Shown here: positions 1-11,002 of the stretch, piece by piece
Layout of the letters: each line of letters opens with the position of its first letter
Position numbering within the stretch: the first letter of the stretch is position 1
DNA from: Gadus chalcogrammus
Lineage: Eukaryota; Chordata; Actinopteri; Gadiformes; Gadidae
DNA length: 64,000 nt
NCBI RefSeq assembly: GCF_026213295.1
Contig: NC_079426.1
Location: 28,065,102-28,129,101 of the forward strand
Reading direction: 5' to 3'
Translations under genes and position numbers: made by a program
The notes under the pieces: generated by a model
The model's input: the letters and a program-made list of their open reading frames with translations, nothing else
Told to the model about the DNA's origin: nothing
Databases searched by the model: none

Positions 1-70
1 TGTTTTAGAACCAGCTGCAGTAAATTCGCAAGCCGCCCAGCAGGGCGCACTTCAAAACCAATATCCACGA

Positions 71-418
71 TTGGCATTTTCTCTCCCAGTACAACAGCCT
101 CAGAGCCAACTGTCACCTACTCCACCCGTTACACATGTGCACATCCATAATTATGGGAACCCCACAAATAAAAATAGACAGAATCAGCAACAGGGGTCCC
201 AAGAACAGAATAGAAATAATCAACAGCAGGGATACCAAGGACAACGCAGAGGTCCTTTAATATGTTATGGGTGCAACCAGGAAGGACATACTAAGAGAAA
301 TTGTTTTACTAACCCTTTTCCATCCCAGCAAGGACAGGGCAACGGTAATCAGGGGAGGCAGGATCAAGGGAACTACAACCGGGGACAGCAGGGTCCCTTT
401 ATGGGACAGGGATACTAG
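71..418 (+). pseudogene. ERV-A gag C-terminus (nucleocapsid), remnant
   Basis: C-terminal part of a retroviral Gag. A proline/glutamine/asparagine-rich stretch leads into a single zinc knuckle, CYGCNQEGHTKRNC (CX2CX4HX4C), followed by a Gln/Gly/Asn-rich tail and a stop. In retroviruses this segment is the nucleocapsid that packages genomic RNA. The reading frame is open from the window edge, so the upstream matrix and capsid lie outside the window. Downstream pieces in the same orientation (protease, integrase, env, LTR) show it belongs to one decayed provirus. The retroviral genus cannot be fixed from this fragment. Confidence 0.75.
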
Positions 419-459
419 GGGTGCTCAGAGAATCCACAGGGGGAGGGTCAGCTTGTAGC

Positions 460-690
460 AATCACAAAACAAGCTGATAAGGAACCAATACTGCAGGTTC
501 TGATAAAGTATAGAGGCACGCCAATGATGGCCCACACTGGAGCCACTTACACTTGTGTAAGTTCAAAATATGCCTCTCACCTCCCCATGGCAGGAAAATT
601 CACCAAAACTTTAGGATTCTCGGAACACACGCAGTTAATACCTATGACAGCTCCAAGTCATAGGTATAGCTCCATTCTTATTCTAAGTTG
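460..690 (+). pseudogene. ERV-A protease remnant
   Basis: Translation just after the gag stop gives a retropepsin-like stretch around the motif AHTGATYTC, where functional retroviral proteases have an Asp-Thr-Gly active site. The usual Asp is His here (CAC for GAC/GAT), so the enzyme would be dead. The flanking context (hydrophobic strand before the motif, small residues after) fits the family. The frame fails at about 655-690, where a TGAG microsatellite begins and homology stops. It would have cleaved the Gag-Pol polyprotein. Confidence 0.6.
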
Positions 691-695
691 TATAA

Positions 696-755
696 GTGAG
701 TGAGTGAGTGAGTGAGTGAGTGAGTGAGTGAGTGAGTGAGTGAGTGAGTGAGTGA
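696..755. repeat. (GTGA)n microsatellite
   Basis: About fifteen perfect tandem copies of the tetranucleotide GTGA. It sits exactly where the ERV-A protease homology ends, so it may mark the break at which pol was lost. It also creates a long artificial Ser/Leu/Thr/His ORF on the minus strand. Confidence 0.95.
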
Positions 756-3240
756 GAAAGAGTTAGCATTGAGTTGAGTTAGAGGGGACAGATGAAGTGA
801 TTTGTGAAGAGTGAGACAGAGAAGAGGAAGAGTGTGTAGATTGGTAACGAGAAGTGGCGGTAATGGGGAAGGCTTTCCGGTTAGAATTTTCTTTGGGGAC
901 ATTCATATCTTTCGATGGCCTTTTAAGATTAATAATCTAGTTTTGGAGTGTGTCCAAAAAACGAACAAACCAGAAAGGAAAGGAAAGGATTACTGAAAAT
1001 GAAAATGGTTATGGAGATTTGTGAAAGCAAAGGAAGTAGATAAAGAGAGGTAAAGAGAGTTAGAGAGAAGGAACGTAAGTAAGGAAAACCCGCAGGTGGG
1101 GCTGGACAGAGAGACAACAGAGAGAAAGAGACTGAATTTGCATTGTACTGAATAGATTATTTGTGCGTTTGGATGTACTCTGTATTTGGTCCCTGAATGT
1201 AACCTATGTCCACTGTTTTAGAGAAAACATAGAACCACCACTGGGATTGGTGATTCTGTGGCTCTTGGAGACTCTGCATCGCGTCGGAACACCATGTGGT
1301 ATAGATCATTACATCTTGGTACACAGAGCACTGGTGAGACAACAGGTTGGATCAGAGGGAGAAGGTGTTTGGAGAAGGGAGAGGAATGTAAAGAAAGCAA
1401 AAAGGGCGGATGCGGACCAACGCAGAGGTAATAAATCAGCGGAGAGGAGGCTGGGGGACGGTTTAGCTCAGGAAGTAGAGGGTGTCTTGTAACCGAATGG
1501 TTGCTAGTTCGATCCCCATCTCCTCCTAGCTGAGTGTTGATGTGTCCCTGAGTAAGTTACATTAGGAATAATTATTTAGACTCAAACATGAGCAATTAGC
1601 GTTAAAAATTGTCTGCACACCACACTCCACAGGAGTCAATGGGTTCAATGGCGCCAGGGTAAAGTGACTCATCAAACGAGGAGCGGACCCAACCCATGGA
1701 CTCTGCGTGGATAGGTGGATGTTATTTTGGTGCTTGGACCTGACGAGGTCTAGGTGCTAAGATAACAACACAAATAAAATATTTCCTTCAAGATTATGAT
1801 AAGTAATAGACAATTTATTAAAAGTGATCTTATAATTTAGAAAAAACAATCGGCAATACTTAAAATTTAGACCAAATAAGTATGATAAAACGTTATCCAA
1901 ATTTCTAAATTTAGGTTATCCACAATGACAAATGTAATTTAAAATAAATAAGTAAAATAAAATGAGACAGGGTGTGTGTGAGCCTGTTCTCATGTGTGTG
2001 TCAGGGCTGCCGAGGTAGGGGAGAATCCTCTCCTACTCCAAGTGACTGAATACACAAGGGGATACACAAGCATACTTTAGATAAAACAATATGGTTAATT
2101 ACTAAATAGAAACAATGTATCAATTCAGTGTTGAATAAACTAGTTAAGATCAACATAGAGGATTTGGGTTTGGTATAGTAGTGAATCAAAATATGGAAAA
2201 CACTAAATGCAAGCAATAGGTAGAATAAAAGGTTTAATAGGTCGTCCAATTTGAATAGATAGTGAAGGGCAATCGGGTAGGATTATGAAGAGAATTGTGA
2301 TTTTGAGTAACGGTTAAAACAAAAGTGAGTCGCCCAATATTGAAGATGCAAGTTTTAATCTTGTGATTTTTGTTTTCTTTCACATCTCCCTAGTTAAGGA
2401 CAATAGGTGGATTGACGCTACATCTGCTGGGAAGGAGACATACATGCTATGTTGTCAAATTGGATTCGGAAGTAGTGGGTTTACCTTCAAATGCCACTAA
2501 TACTGCTGCAACACTTTAATAATTTTAACTGATAAATTATATTTTGTTTTATAGTCGCCCTGATGTGCATTCATGACGCACACATATGGCTGCATAAGGC
2601 AGATGCGGCTGAAGACTCTGTCTCCATCCCTCCACTTTGCGATCTATACCACCATATAGGTGGGGATTGATCGTATCCCAGGTACGGCATCCTGCAATAA
2701 GCCAGTATGGAAGGCTGGTTAGCCAACGACGGGTAAGATCCCACCTTGAAGCCCGGGACAACCTAATTCAGGCACAGTCACGATTACTTGGCAGAGTCAC
2801 TGTGAGCACTGGCTCACCTGATCATGGAGTGACGGACTGCAACCATCATAGGAAAAGCCGGCTGATGAAAGGTGGAGGGGGAACAGGAGTCAGATATGTC
2901 AGCTCTGGCAGCAGAGGTCGTCTTGAAACGGGGCATGTCGCGTTTTATTTCATTTTATTTTACCTTTGTGGCATAGAAGGCCACTAATGCATGTATGTTT
3001 TTTCGGTTTAGTGCATGACTTCGGAACAGCGTGGTTTCGGGCGGCTGATGGTAAACCCACCCATATTGGGCTTAGGATTTGGACATACTGGTTTCGATTT
3101 CCCTTCCCAAAAGATTGGTTTCAGTTAACTGATGCTTAAGGTTAGACTTTCGACGTTGGGTGCACCAACGGCGTTATTAGATTTGTTTATCATTTAATGC
3201 GTATGGTTTTGACCATTGCGCAAGGGGGGAGGTATTGAGG
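756..3240. other. Non-retroviral sequence replacing ERV-A reverse transcriptase
   Basis: About 2.5 kb with no supported coding region. RT and RNase H motifs are absent, although protease lies upstream and integrase downstream. It holds a tRNA-derived SINE (1445-1560), AT-rich sequence (1780-2540), and a more GC-balanced block at 2540-2990 that I do not recognise. Short ORFs here show no domain. It may be one or more insertions plus a deletion. I found no target duplication to define the edges. Confidence 0.5.
1445..1570 (+). mobile_element. tRNA-derived SINE head
   Basis: The sequence folds conceptually like a tRNA. A box-A-like TTAGCTCAGGAAG is at about 1462-1474 and a box-B-like GCTAGTTCGATCCCC at about 1503-1517, the internal RNA polymerase III promoter spacing expected of tRNA-derived SINEs. 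It is followed by a segment ending in TGTCCCTGAGTAAG, a motif typical of the region after the tRNA head in many fish SINEs. The 3' end is not clear. It is not a functional tRNA gene, because the stems are imperfect. Confidence 0.65.
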
Positions 3241-3290
3241 AGAATTAGGAAAAATTTTGAAAACAAGGTTTTTCTTCACCATACTTGCAA

Positions 3291-3990
3291 ATAATGATTA
3301 ACATCCAGCTAAATGAGTGTGAAATATTTGAAAAAACAGTGTTCAACAGATGGGTAGAAGCAGTCCCATCAGAAGACCAAAGTGCGGCTACGGTAATCAA
3401 GGTTCTGACTAGAGAAGTCATGCCAAGGTTTGGAATTCCGTCACAAATTAGCTCAGGCAATAGAGCTGCGTTTATTCAGAAAACACTCAAACAAGTGATT
3501 TAACATCTGCATGTCAAACAAAGATTAGGCTGTGTCTACATTCCTCAAACCACAAGGTATGGTGCAGAGAGGAATCGGACACTTAAGACAAAGATTAACA
3601 AAATTAAATTAGAGTACTAAATTAAAAGACTAATGCACTACGACTGACACTAATGAGTTATCGCATGAAAACTAACAGAACGACGCATCTAACCCCGCAT
3701 GAAATGCTTACGGGTCGACCCATGCCTTCACCTGTCATTTGAGGGCCTCATAAAGGACCTCCATTAGAACAATTGGAAACTGAATTAAGACGCTATTTGG
3801 GACAACTAACTGGCATACACAGGCTTATTTTTCAACAAGAGAAAGATAGAGTTCCAGAGTTGGAGAAGGAGCCACCAAGGGGGGTGGAGCCAGGTGACCA
3901 TGTGAGAGAAGGACCATACAAAGTCACCAACGCAACACCAACAGCCAACCAAGTGGAAGGAAGTGCCACGTGGTATCATCTCAACCACTG
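3291..3990 (+). pseudogene. ERV-A integrase remnant (core end and C-terminal domain)
   Basis: Pieces of retroviral integrase in changing frames. The first (about 3330-3503) contains RWVEAVP and a catalytic-core-like stretch ending near residues that normally surround the second Asp. The second (about 3650-3990) has the helix before the C-terminal domain ([14 protein letters not shown]) and then an SH3-like end with GPYKVTN and ATWYHLNHCTK, typical of gammaretrovirus-like integrases. Stops and frame changes at 3500-3650 make it non-functional. Its role would have been inserting viral cDNA into the host genome. Confidence 0.7.
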
Positions 3991-4112
3991 CACAAAAGCT
4001 GCTCAACCCAAAGCCAGAGACGACCGTGAGGAGGAGGAGCCAGACGCAGACACACGTGGGGCTGACCAGCTGCCCCAGGACCAGATCCAGTCGAGCCAAG
4101 AGATACAGCAGC

Positions 4113-4770
4113 ATGATGATGCTGAAAACGGGGAGCCTGTTTCTGATCCTTTACGGGTTGTGCCAGATTTTGCTGGCACAAGCACAGACCCCGAGGAAGG
4201 ATGAAACCACGGGGACAACACAAACCTGGAAGGGCCAGGTATTAGGGGGTGATAGGCCTACTGAAGAAAGCCAGAGAGGAACACAGGATAATCCGGCCCA
4301 AAATCATTCAGGACTAATTGACAACAAAGGGAAAACTGTCTTATATACTCAGATACCACCGCGAGACCAAGTTAATGAATTTGTGTTTACTGTTATGTCG
4401 GATAACCAACCGTTATGTGCATTAACCTTCCGCCAGAATCATGAACATGTGCATAGGAAAGATCAGTGTGAATTACATATCCAATTTAATTCAATGAAAT
4501 GGTGTCTGGCATAGAGGAGTCGGGTGACTGGGAGAGGATGCTCTATGGGGAAACCGGAATGTGAGAATCAGACCCCTCATGTGAACCACAACCATTTCAG
4601 ACAGTGTGAACAAATGGACATTGGACTAATGGGTTTCAGGGCTGGTGGCTGCAAACAGAAGCAACAACCACGATGCCCAAACCCCCCACGTTATATAGTA
4701 TACCGGTATATGACGATAATCAGAGCTATTCAAATCCATGCAAGCTTGTTGACAATCTTAGTTTTTCATT
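4113..4770 (+). pseudogene. ERV-A envelope remnant
   Basis: A reading frame overlapping the end of integrase starts with Met-Met-Met and a hydrophobic signal-peptide-like segment (about residues 6-20), as retroviral Env does. It runs to a stop at 4514. More Env-like sequence with Asn-X-Thr sites continues in other frames to about 4770. The start at 4113 is chosen because it directly precedes the hydrophobic leader. Most of surface and all of the transmembrane subunit (no CX6CC, no anchor) are missing, so this is a deleted env. Confidence 0.55.
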
Positions 4771-5205
4771 TTTATTATGTTTCACATTATTGAATGTATG
4801 TTATGTCAATTTTTTATGTATAATATGGTGTCACATATTTTTGAAATGCCAATTTTCAATGCATGCTGAATGATTATTGATTATTATGCTGTTTATGATT
4901 ATTATGTAGGTATTCTAGATACACATTTGATATAGTTGCATGATGAATATAGAATATTGTGTTATTATGATTAGAAAGGTTTTATGATTACATATGAAAC
5001 AACTTGTAGGGATTAGAGTGTTAATAATACACTGCATTTGGTAAATCTTTTTGGCCTAAAAACAGGTTGAAATCCCTGTCAAAGCTCTGAGGTTTTTACC
5101 GATGACCAGATGTGGTGTCAATTTGGCAAGGGCTTAGTAGCATATAGGCTTAGCAATAATTCAAGTAATTTGTTGGAACCTTATTGGCCCCAACAAGGGG
5201 GGATG
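4771..5205. other. ERV-A 3' non-coding region and polypurine tract
   Basis: AT-rich sequence with no coding potential between the env remnant and the LTR. It ends in the purine run AAGGGGGGA (about 5195-5203), the expected plus-strand primer site just before a retroviral 3' LTR. Confidence 0.55.
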
Positions 5206-5628
5206 TGTGGTAGAAATTACTGATTATATTCTATGGTCAACTGTGATTATTATGAGGTCTTTTATACCTAATAGTGGAAAACACACGGTGCCTAGGTGTC
5301 TGGGTTTAGAACAGATGGAGCCCCCCTAAAAGGAGCAGGGCTATCTTTGCAGACCATTTGTTGTCTATTTTCTGACCATTCAGGTTAAAGTGGATTTATG
5401 ACTGAATGGAGGCAGACACCTCAAGGAGAAGCTGTTCTGTTTGTGTGTATAAAAAGACGCCGCAGTTTGTGAACGGCAGTGACTTTGCAAACCCACTCAG
5501 GCTGTTGTCGTTGTTGTTCTGCTGCACGATAAAGTCTTTTGTCAATTCTTGCTCCGGACCCCTCGTTTTCATTTTACTCTCTCTCTTGAATTAGTCTAAG
5601 TGTTTTATATCTCGGTTAATCCTCAACA
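5206..5628 (+). repeat. ERV-A 3' LTR
   Basis: Begins TGTGG after a polypurine tract and ends CTCAACA, giving the TGT...ACA ends of retroviral LTRs. A TATA-like GTATAAAAAG at about 5447-5456 and a polyadenylation-like CGATAAAG at about 5527-5534 are spaced as in U3-R. No second copy is in the window, so the 5' LTR would lie upstream. The start could be 5204, 5206 or 5208 because of the TGTGTG run. Confidence 0.65.
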
Positions 5629-6048
5629 GCTACTTTGGAGGACATTCATAGCCTGGTCCTACCAGACCATCGTACTTCATTTCATTTGTACAGAAGGTCT
5701 GGAACTGCCCAATTGACAAACGTTCACTCACTTGGAGGCGGTTGTTTGTTGAAGTTTTAAAATGATTGGATCTGCCCAGTGCCACTCTGGATCTGCCATA
5801 GCCAATCGCATAGCGTTTGGTCGTGACGTATGTCATGCGACGGGACCGGCTCCTTCACCACTAACGGAGCCAGCTGGAAAATCTAACTTTTCCCGAACCC
5901 GGTGGGAGAAGCGCCACAACATCATGGCTACCAACAAAACTCAGCAAAGCTTGTTCTTGCTCCGGCTTTAATTGATCGATATTCGGCAGCGATCCCACAA
6001 CAGACCGAATAGCTTCTCTCGTATCCTTCTGCATTGTCTTCCTGTGCC
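5629..6048. other. Spacer between ERV-A and DIRS, probable degraded MITE
   Basis: No gene. The opening segment (AGCCTGGTCCTACCAGACC, about 5651-5669) resembles ends of MITEs that are very common in fish genomes, but I could not find a matching inverted end in this window. Short ORFs on both strands look random. Confidence 0.35.
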
Positions 6049-6204
6049 GTGTTCTATTTCATGTAGGAAAATGAAATCAGTGTGGGCACCGCCCACATTT
6101 CCCCACGGTATCGTGTCTATATAACGCGTGTATACCGTCGCTCATCCTCCCTTTTCTTTGAGCACTAGTGCTTATCAGCTAAGAATTTAGACTACTAGAA
6201 GAAG

Positions 6205-7660
6205 ATGACTTCAGCAGAAAAACGGATCTCCCAAGCCGGTGGCAGCGGCTCGGGCAAGGCCGCGGACAAACGGCCCTTTTCAGGGCCACCTGAGAGCGCT
6301 CCTGGGGCTAAGTCCTTCTCAGGACTCCTATGCGCCTCCTGTCCCGCCTCCCTGGCACAGGGTGACGGGCACGTGGCGTGTTTTCGGTGCCTCGGCGCCG
6401 ACCACGCTGCGGCTGCTATGGCGCCCTCCGTCTCCTGTGTCGCCTGCCGGGAGCTGCCTGAAGAGGGGATCCTCTCCAGGCATCTCTTCTTCTCCCCTGC
6501 GGTGGACCTGGCTGACGCCATCGACCTGTTCTGGGCCAGCCCTGACTACGACGATGGCTTCATCGACGCCGACGACGACGCCGCCTCCATGGACGACATC
6601 TTCGGCGACTCGACGTCCGGTTTTTCCCGCTCCCGAATTTCAACCGCCACCGCCGTGCAACGCGAGAAACCGCGCCGGATGGCCGATCTCTTCGGGGAGA
6701 TCATGGGTGAGGCGGCGGCCATCAAAGGGATTCCCATGCCGGCCCCGCCTCTCGCCCCCGTATCTGACGATATGCAGGGCGAGTGCTTTCGCACCCCATG
6801 TTCTTCCCAACGGGTTACCCAGTGCCCCTTGTTCCCGCCTGTGCAGCACTTGTTCACTGCTGCCGGTGGGGACCCTTCGACCCTGAAGGCCCCGGTGAAA
6901 TCTTACACGGATTTCACCAACGTGGAGGGGTGGGCCGATACTCAGGCGAGGGGAATCCCTCCCCTGGCAGCGCTTCTCTGTCCGGGCGCCCTGATGAAAA
7001 GCCGCTGCCCCCCGACCGCCTCCAGAAGCAGATTGTCGGCCTAACGGACAGGGTGTTCGTTTGTGCCTCTCAATCCGAGGCGGCGGTCAACAACATCGCC
7101 CTGCTCTCCTCCGCCATGGTCTCCTTGTCGGCTGACAGGGAGGCCTACGGCACGGAGGAAGCCGCGAGATGGCTGGCGGTTTCCCGCTTTTCCAGCGACA
7201 TCCTCCAGCTATGCCAGCCGATAGCCGTTTCGGCCGGCCGGCATATGGCGTGGGCAACCATGATACAGAGGGTCATATGGCTCTCCCACACTGCGGTGCC
7301 GGAACGGGAGCGGGCCAGCCTGGTCCAGGGTCCATTAGCGCCTGATGGCCTATTTGGTCCCCGGTTCTCGCGCACCAGCAGTCTGTCCGTGAGAATCGTT
7401 CCCGGTTCAGGGCGATTCTCACGGGCTCCTCCCACCAGCAGGCCGGGAGGAAGCGGGGTCCAGGCCGGTCCCAGCGTTCCAGGGGACCGCCTCCGACTCC
7501 AGCCCCGGTGCCGCAGCAGCCGCAGCCGCCGCCGCCGCCGCAGACGGGTAGAGCAGCGCCACGGACCGGGAAGTTCCGGAAGCTTGCTCCTACTTTTTCC
7601 TTCCCAAACAAGGAAGGCTGTAGGGTGGCGGTCGGACGGCGTGTTCACCTGCTTCTAAGA
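6205..7660 (+). pseudogene. DIRS gag-like ORF, frameshifted
   Basis: ATG at 6205 opens a protein with Cys-rich spacing near the N-terminus (about residues 45-80) and an acidic Asp-rich block (about 112-130), as in fish DIRS ORF1. Homology leaves this frame at about 6960-7000 and continues in a second (helical stretch around PPDRLQKQIVGLTDRVF). It then moves to a third frame from about 7370 (a basic QQAGRKRGPG segment and a Pro/Gln run). Two indels therefore break it. It probably encoded the structural, nucleic-acid-binding protein of the particle. The poly-proline run (7510-7545) is encoded by CCG repeats. Confidence 0.65.
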
Positions 7661-7699
7661 AGCGGCGTGCCTTGGAGCCTCGTGGACGGATCAGAGACT

Positions 7700-8191
7700 C
7701 GTTACACGAGGCCGTGGATACGGCCGCTTGTACCGGTCTCCTGGTTCCCCACATTATCCCCTCTACCTCCCTTCAACAGTTTGTGGGAGGTGAGGAGACG
7801 GGTCCGCGCGCTGTGGCTACAGCCTGCGGACAGCGCATGCACACAGGTGCGGCGGCCGGACGGCTCTCTCCCTTTTCAGCGGGCACGAGCGCGACGTCTA
7901 GACAGCTCGTTGTTTTTACAGCGGCTGGTTCTGGTACGTCTCCTACGTTCGCTGAGCCTCCTCCCTTTCATGGGAAGCCCCCCTTGGTTCACACGCAGTG
8001 TGGAGGCGGTAGGGGCCGAGGAATACAGGTTATTCCTGGACGGTCTTCCTCAGCTGTCGGCTCCCCCTCTCTCCGACCGCTATGCGTGTTGGCAAGAGCG
8101 GTGCGTTCTGCCATCGTGGTTGGACACCACGCTGAGATGGGGCCATCCAATACAGTTCAAGCGTCGTCCCCCACCCTTTATGGGGTTGGTG
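7700..8191 (+). pseudogene. DIRS RT ORF, N-terminal fragment
   Basis: Contains the stretch upstream of the polymerase in fish DIRS elements, with WLDTTLRWGHPIQF close to its end (about 8120-8160). The frame reaches the 8-bp target site GAGACCAC, where the hAT begins, and the same protein resumes on the other side of the insertion at 17642. This shows directly that the hAT jumped into an existing DIRS RT gene. Confidence 0.7.
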
Positions 8192-8240
8192 GAGACCACC
8201 AGGGATTAAAATTAACGACGTCCCGTCGTCCCGGGGACGT

Positions 8241-9101
8241 AATTAATTGTCATCGGGAGGATTTTTATTCTCTCTCGGGTCGACCGCGGGATGAAGAGAA
8301 TTTTCACTGACTTCGTTTTTCTGTTTACGTTTTTAACACTTTCTGCGAACCAGAACGTGTTCGCGGTCGGTGGAAAGTGATAAGGTTAATGGAAAAAGGG
8401 CTGAGCTTCGTTCGATTGGCTGGCGCGCTCGCGTTAGCGTTGTTCAGTGAGACGGAGGGGGTAGATCCCCCGTTCGTCATGGCGCGGGCTTTCTTGGTTC
8501 AATGGATAAAGGCGGGGCTGCGCACGGAGTCTGCCCGTCTTTAGAATAATATGTATACTCCCGAATGTTTTTATGAATGACACCCGCCTGCAAGAATGAG
8601 TTCACGTCTGAGTGTAGGCTACAAGCACGGTCAACTATTTACAAGTGCAAAAACACAGCATAGGCCTATTCTTTATTTTGCTGACCACTTGTTTTTTATC
8701 CCGACAAAAGCCTCGTAAGGACAGTTCCTCTGATCGCACCATCTTTCAACATCTTTGTTTAATGCGACTGCATCACCTTCTCTTACATGATCAGCATCTC
8801 GTGGATTTCTTTCTTTTCAGTTTGAACTGCTCATGATGATATGCTGCGTTGTCTCTTTTGAGACAGCGCAACAACCCCCTCCTGCAAAAAAATTAATAAA
8901 AATAAAACTCCAATGTGTGTAGGGTCCGGGGGGGTAAATTGGGGTTCTAGCTCAAGCAGGCAATTTACCTCGGGCAGTGTAATCGCGCGGACCGTGCCGC
9001 GAAAAAGGCGTGCATAGGCCTCGCGCTGCTCGAGCAGTGCGTCCATTCGAGCTGAGACGACACGAGGATCACTGGTGGCGCTCTACTCTCGACGAGACAC
9101 G
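8241..9101. other. hAT-1 5' non-coding region
   Basis: No supported ORF. It is subterminal sequence followed by the probable promoter and 5' UTR of the transposase gene. I see no strong TATA box. Confidence 0.4.
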
Positions 9102-10352
9102 ATGTTGCGCTGGTTGAAGCCGAAAGAGCAGCAATCTGAATGTGCCCAGCCCCAGAACATAGCACAGCCAGGCCCCAGCCGCCCAGTACAATATGGAAGT
9201 GCTGGCGACCCACCTTGTCCCAGAGAGCCTGAGGTAAGCTAACGTTAACTACAGAATCACCAGCACCATTCCCGGCAACGACGATGCCCGCGAGTCTCGT
9301 GGCAGAAAGCTTTTAGTGGCTAACGATGCCAGTTTAAGAGACAGTTTAGGTGTGTTATTACCTTGTTTCAACAGTGTAATTTAATTATACTGGTTATCCA
9401 CCATCAACAAAACTGGTAGACTCTCAAAGTTGACTTTAGCAGGGCTATTCCTACCTATTTCTTTAAATGGCAGTCGTTAGCAGAAATATTATCACAGCTC
9501 TAAATCTATGTGTATTATCGTTATTTTGGCTTATAAACACCTGATTTATTATTATTATTATACTTTATTATTATGAAATATTATAACGAGAGTGGAGACC
9601 CACTCACTAAGCACAGACGGATTCTGCCCCGGATTTACGCACCACGAAATAATGTTTGTTAAAATGAAACCCATGTAAAGCCAACTTTCGAGGCAGGAGC
9701 ATTGCTAGATCATATCAAAACCATATTTTGTGGTTCTAAATCCTAACAAGTATACCAACTGCATATCATATGTCAGTGTAATGCTAGCCGTTGGAAGATT
9801 TGTATTTTTTTTTTTTTAGGGTTTAGTAGGCTGTTGTGTTTTTGACTAATAGTTGATTAATCCTTTATTAATCAACATCAACATTTCTTATTTTCTACAG
9901 AAACAAGGAAGCTCCTATGAGGCAAAAAGGAAGAGAAAGTTCCTTCCAGAGTGGAAAAAAGATTACGCTTTCATTGAATGGGATGCAGATGCGGAACTGA
10001 TGTACTGCAAGACCTGTCGGAGCTGTCCAACCCAGGCCAGGGGGAACAGCCTGTTCAATGGCGTCACAGGAGAAAAAGTCAGGGTGAAGACGATTAAGGA
10101 GCATGTAGCCACAGCGCTCCACAAATCGGCAGCAGAAGCCTTGCAAGCTAGAGAATATCCAGTGGGGGGGGAAATAGTGTCAGCCTTTGACAGGATGGAG
10201 GCAGCTGTGCAGGACAAGATGGTTAAACAATTCAACATTGCCTACTTCATTGGAAAAGAAGAGCAGCCATTCACCCTTTTCCCCAAGCTGATGATGCTTC
10301 ACAAAACCAATGGCCTCGACCTTGGCTCAACCTATCACAACAATGTGGCCTG

Positions 10353-11002
10353 TGTCGTGGCAATTTCTGTATCAGATATTGCGTCTAAGCAGATGAGATA
10401 TTTAGATGCAAAAAGCACACAATACTGTTGACAATTAGTGGTTATATATATTTGTAATAAAAGTACGAACAAAGATACATCACAACATGCATCAACAAAC
10501 AACATAACAGGCATACATTACAATAATCTGAGGCCTCAGATGGGAGCTTCTCTTTGCGTGTTACTTCATACTCAAGGTACGCTGGGGAGAAGTCCACTGA
10601 GTGTTTGAAAGTAATGAGTTCTTATTGGCTCGGGTTGGCATCTGGAGGGGGTGACCCCCCCATAAAACCAACAGCCTTTGTTTACCAGATGGTAATCTTT
10701 TCTATTGAAGCCCCCCCGATGTCATTTGAGGGGTCGGCGGCCGTGAGTGACCTTCTGGTCTCGTTGACGTTAGCCAGGGGGTTGAGGACATCAAAGCATT
10801 ACGATTGGCTGATTTACAACACACGAAAACATAGGAAGAGGAAGACAATAAAAAACGCATCACACGACCCTAGAAGGTTCACACTTTAAATGACCCAAAA
10901 GGAGAGTAGAAGGCAGGCAAAACATGCATCACACAAAATAGTAACACAACTTAAGTTCATAGATAGACCAAAAACGTAACAACATGTAGATTTTCCATCA
11001 CA
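10353..11002 (-). repeat. ERV-B 3' LTR
   Basis: On the plus strand it starts TGTCGTGGC and ends CCATCACA; on the coding (minus) strand it runs TGTGATGG...CCACGACA. It is near-identical to the copy at 14536-15187, with a few differences seen by eye (for example a C-run length change near 10710/14897). The adjacent plus-strand ATCCCCCCTTT (11003-11013) is the complement of a polypurine tract. Confidence 0.9.

Noticed and set aside
1445..1528. Functional tRNA gene
   Set aside because: Box A and B are present, but stems are imperfect and SINE body sequence follows.
1648..1662. GGCGCCAGGG-like sequence as a retroviral primer binding site
   Set aside because: No LTR end precedes it and the match to tRNA-Lys-type sites is short.
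6195..6521. Minus-strand ORFs opposite DIRS gag
   Set aside because: GC-rich shadow frames. The plus-strand frame has DIRS similarity and the right neighbours.
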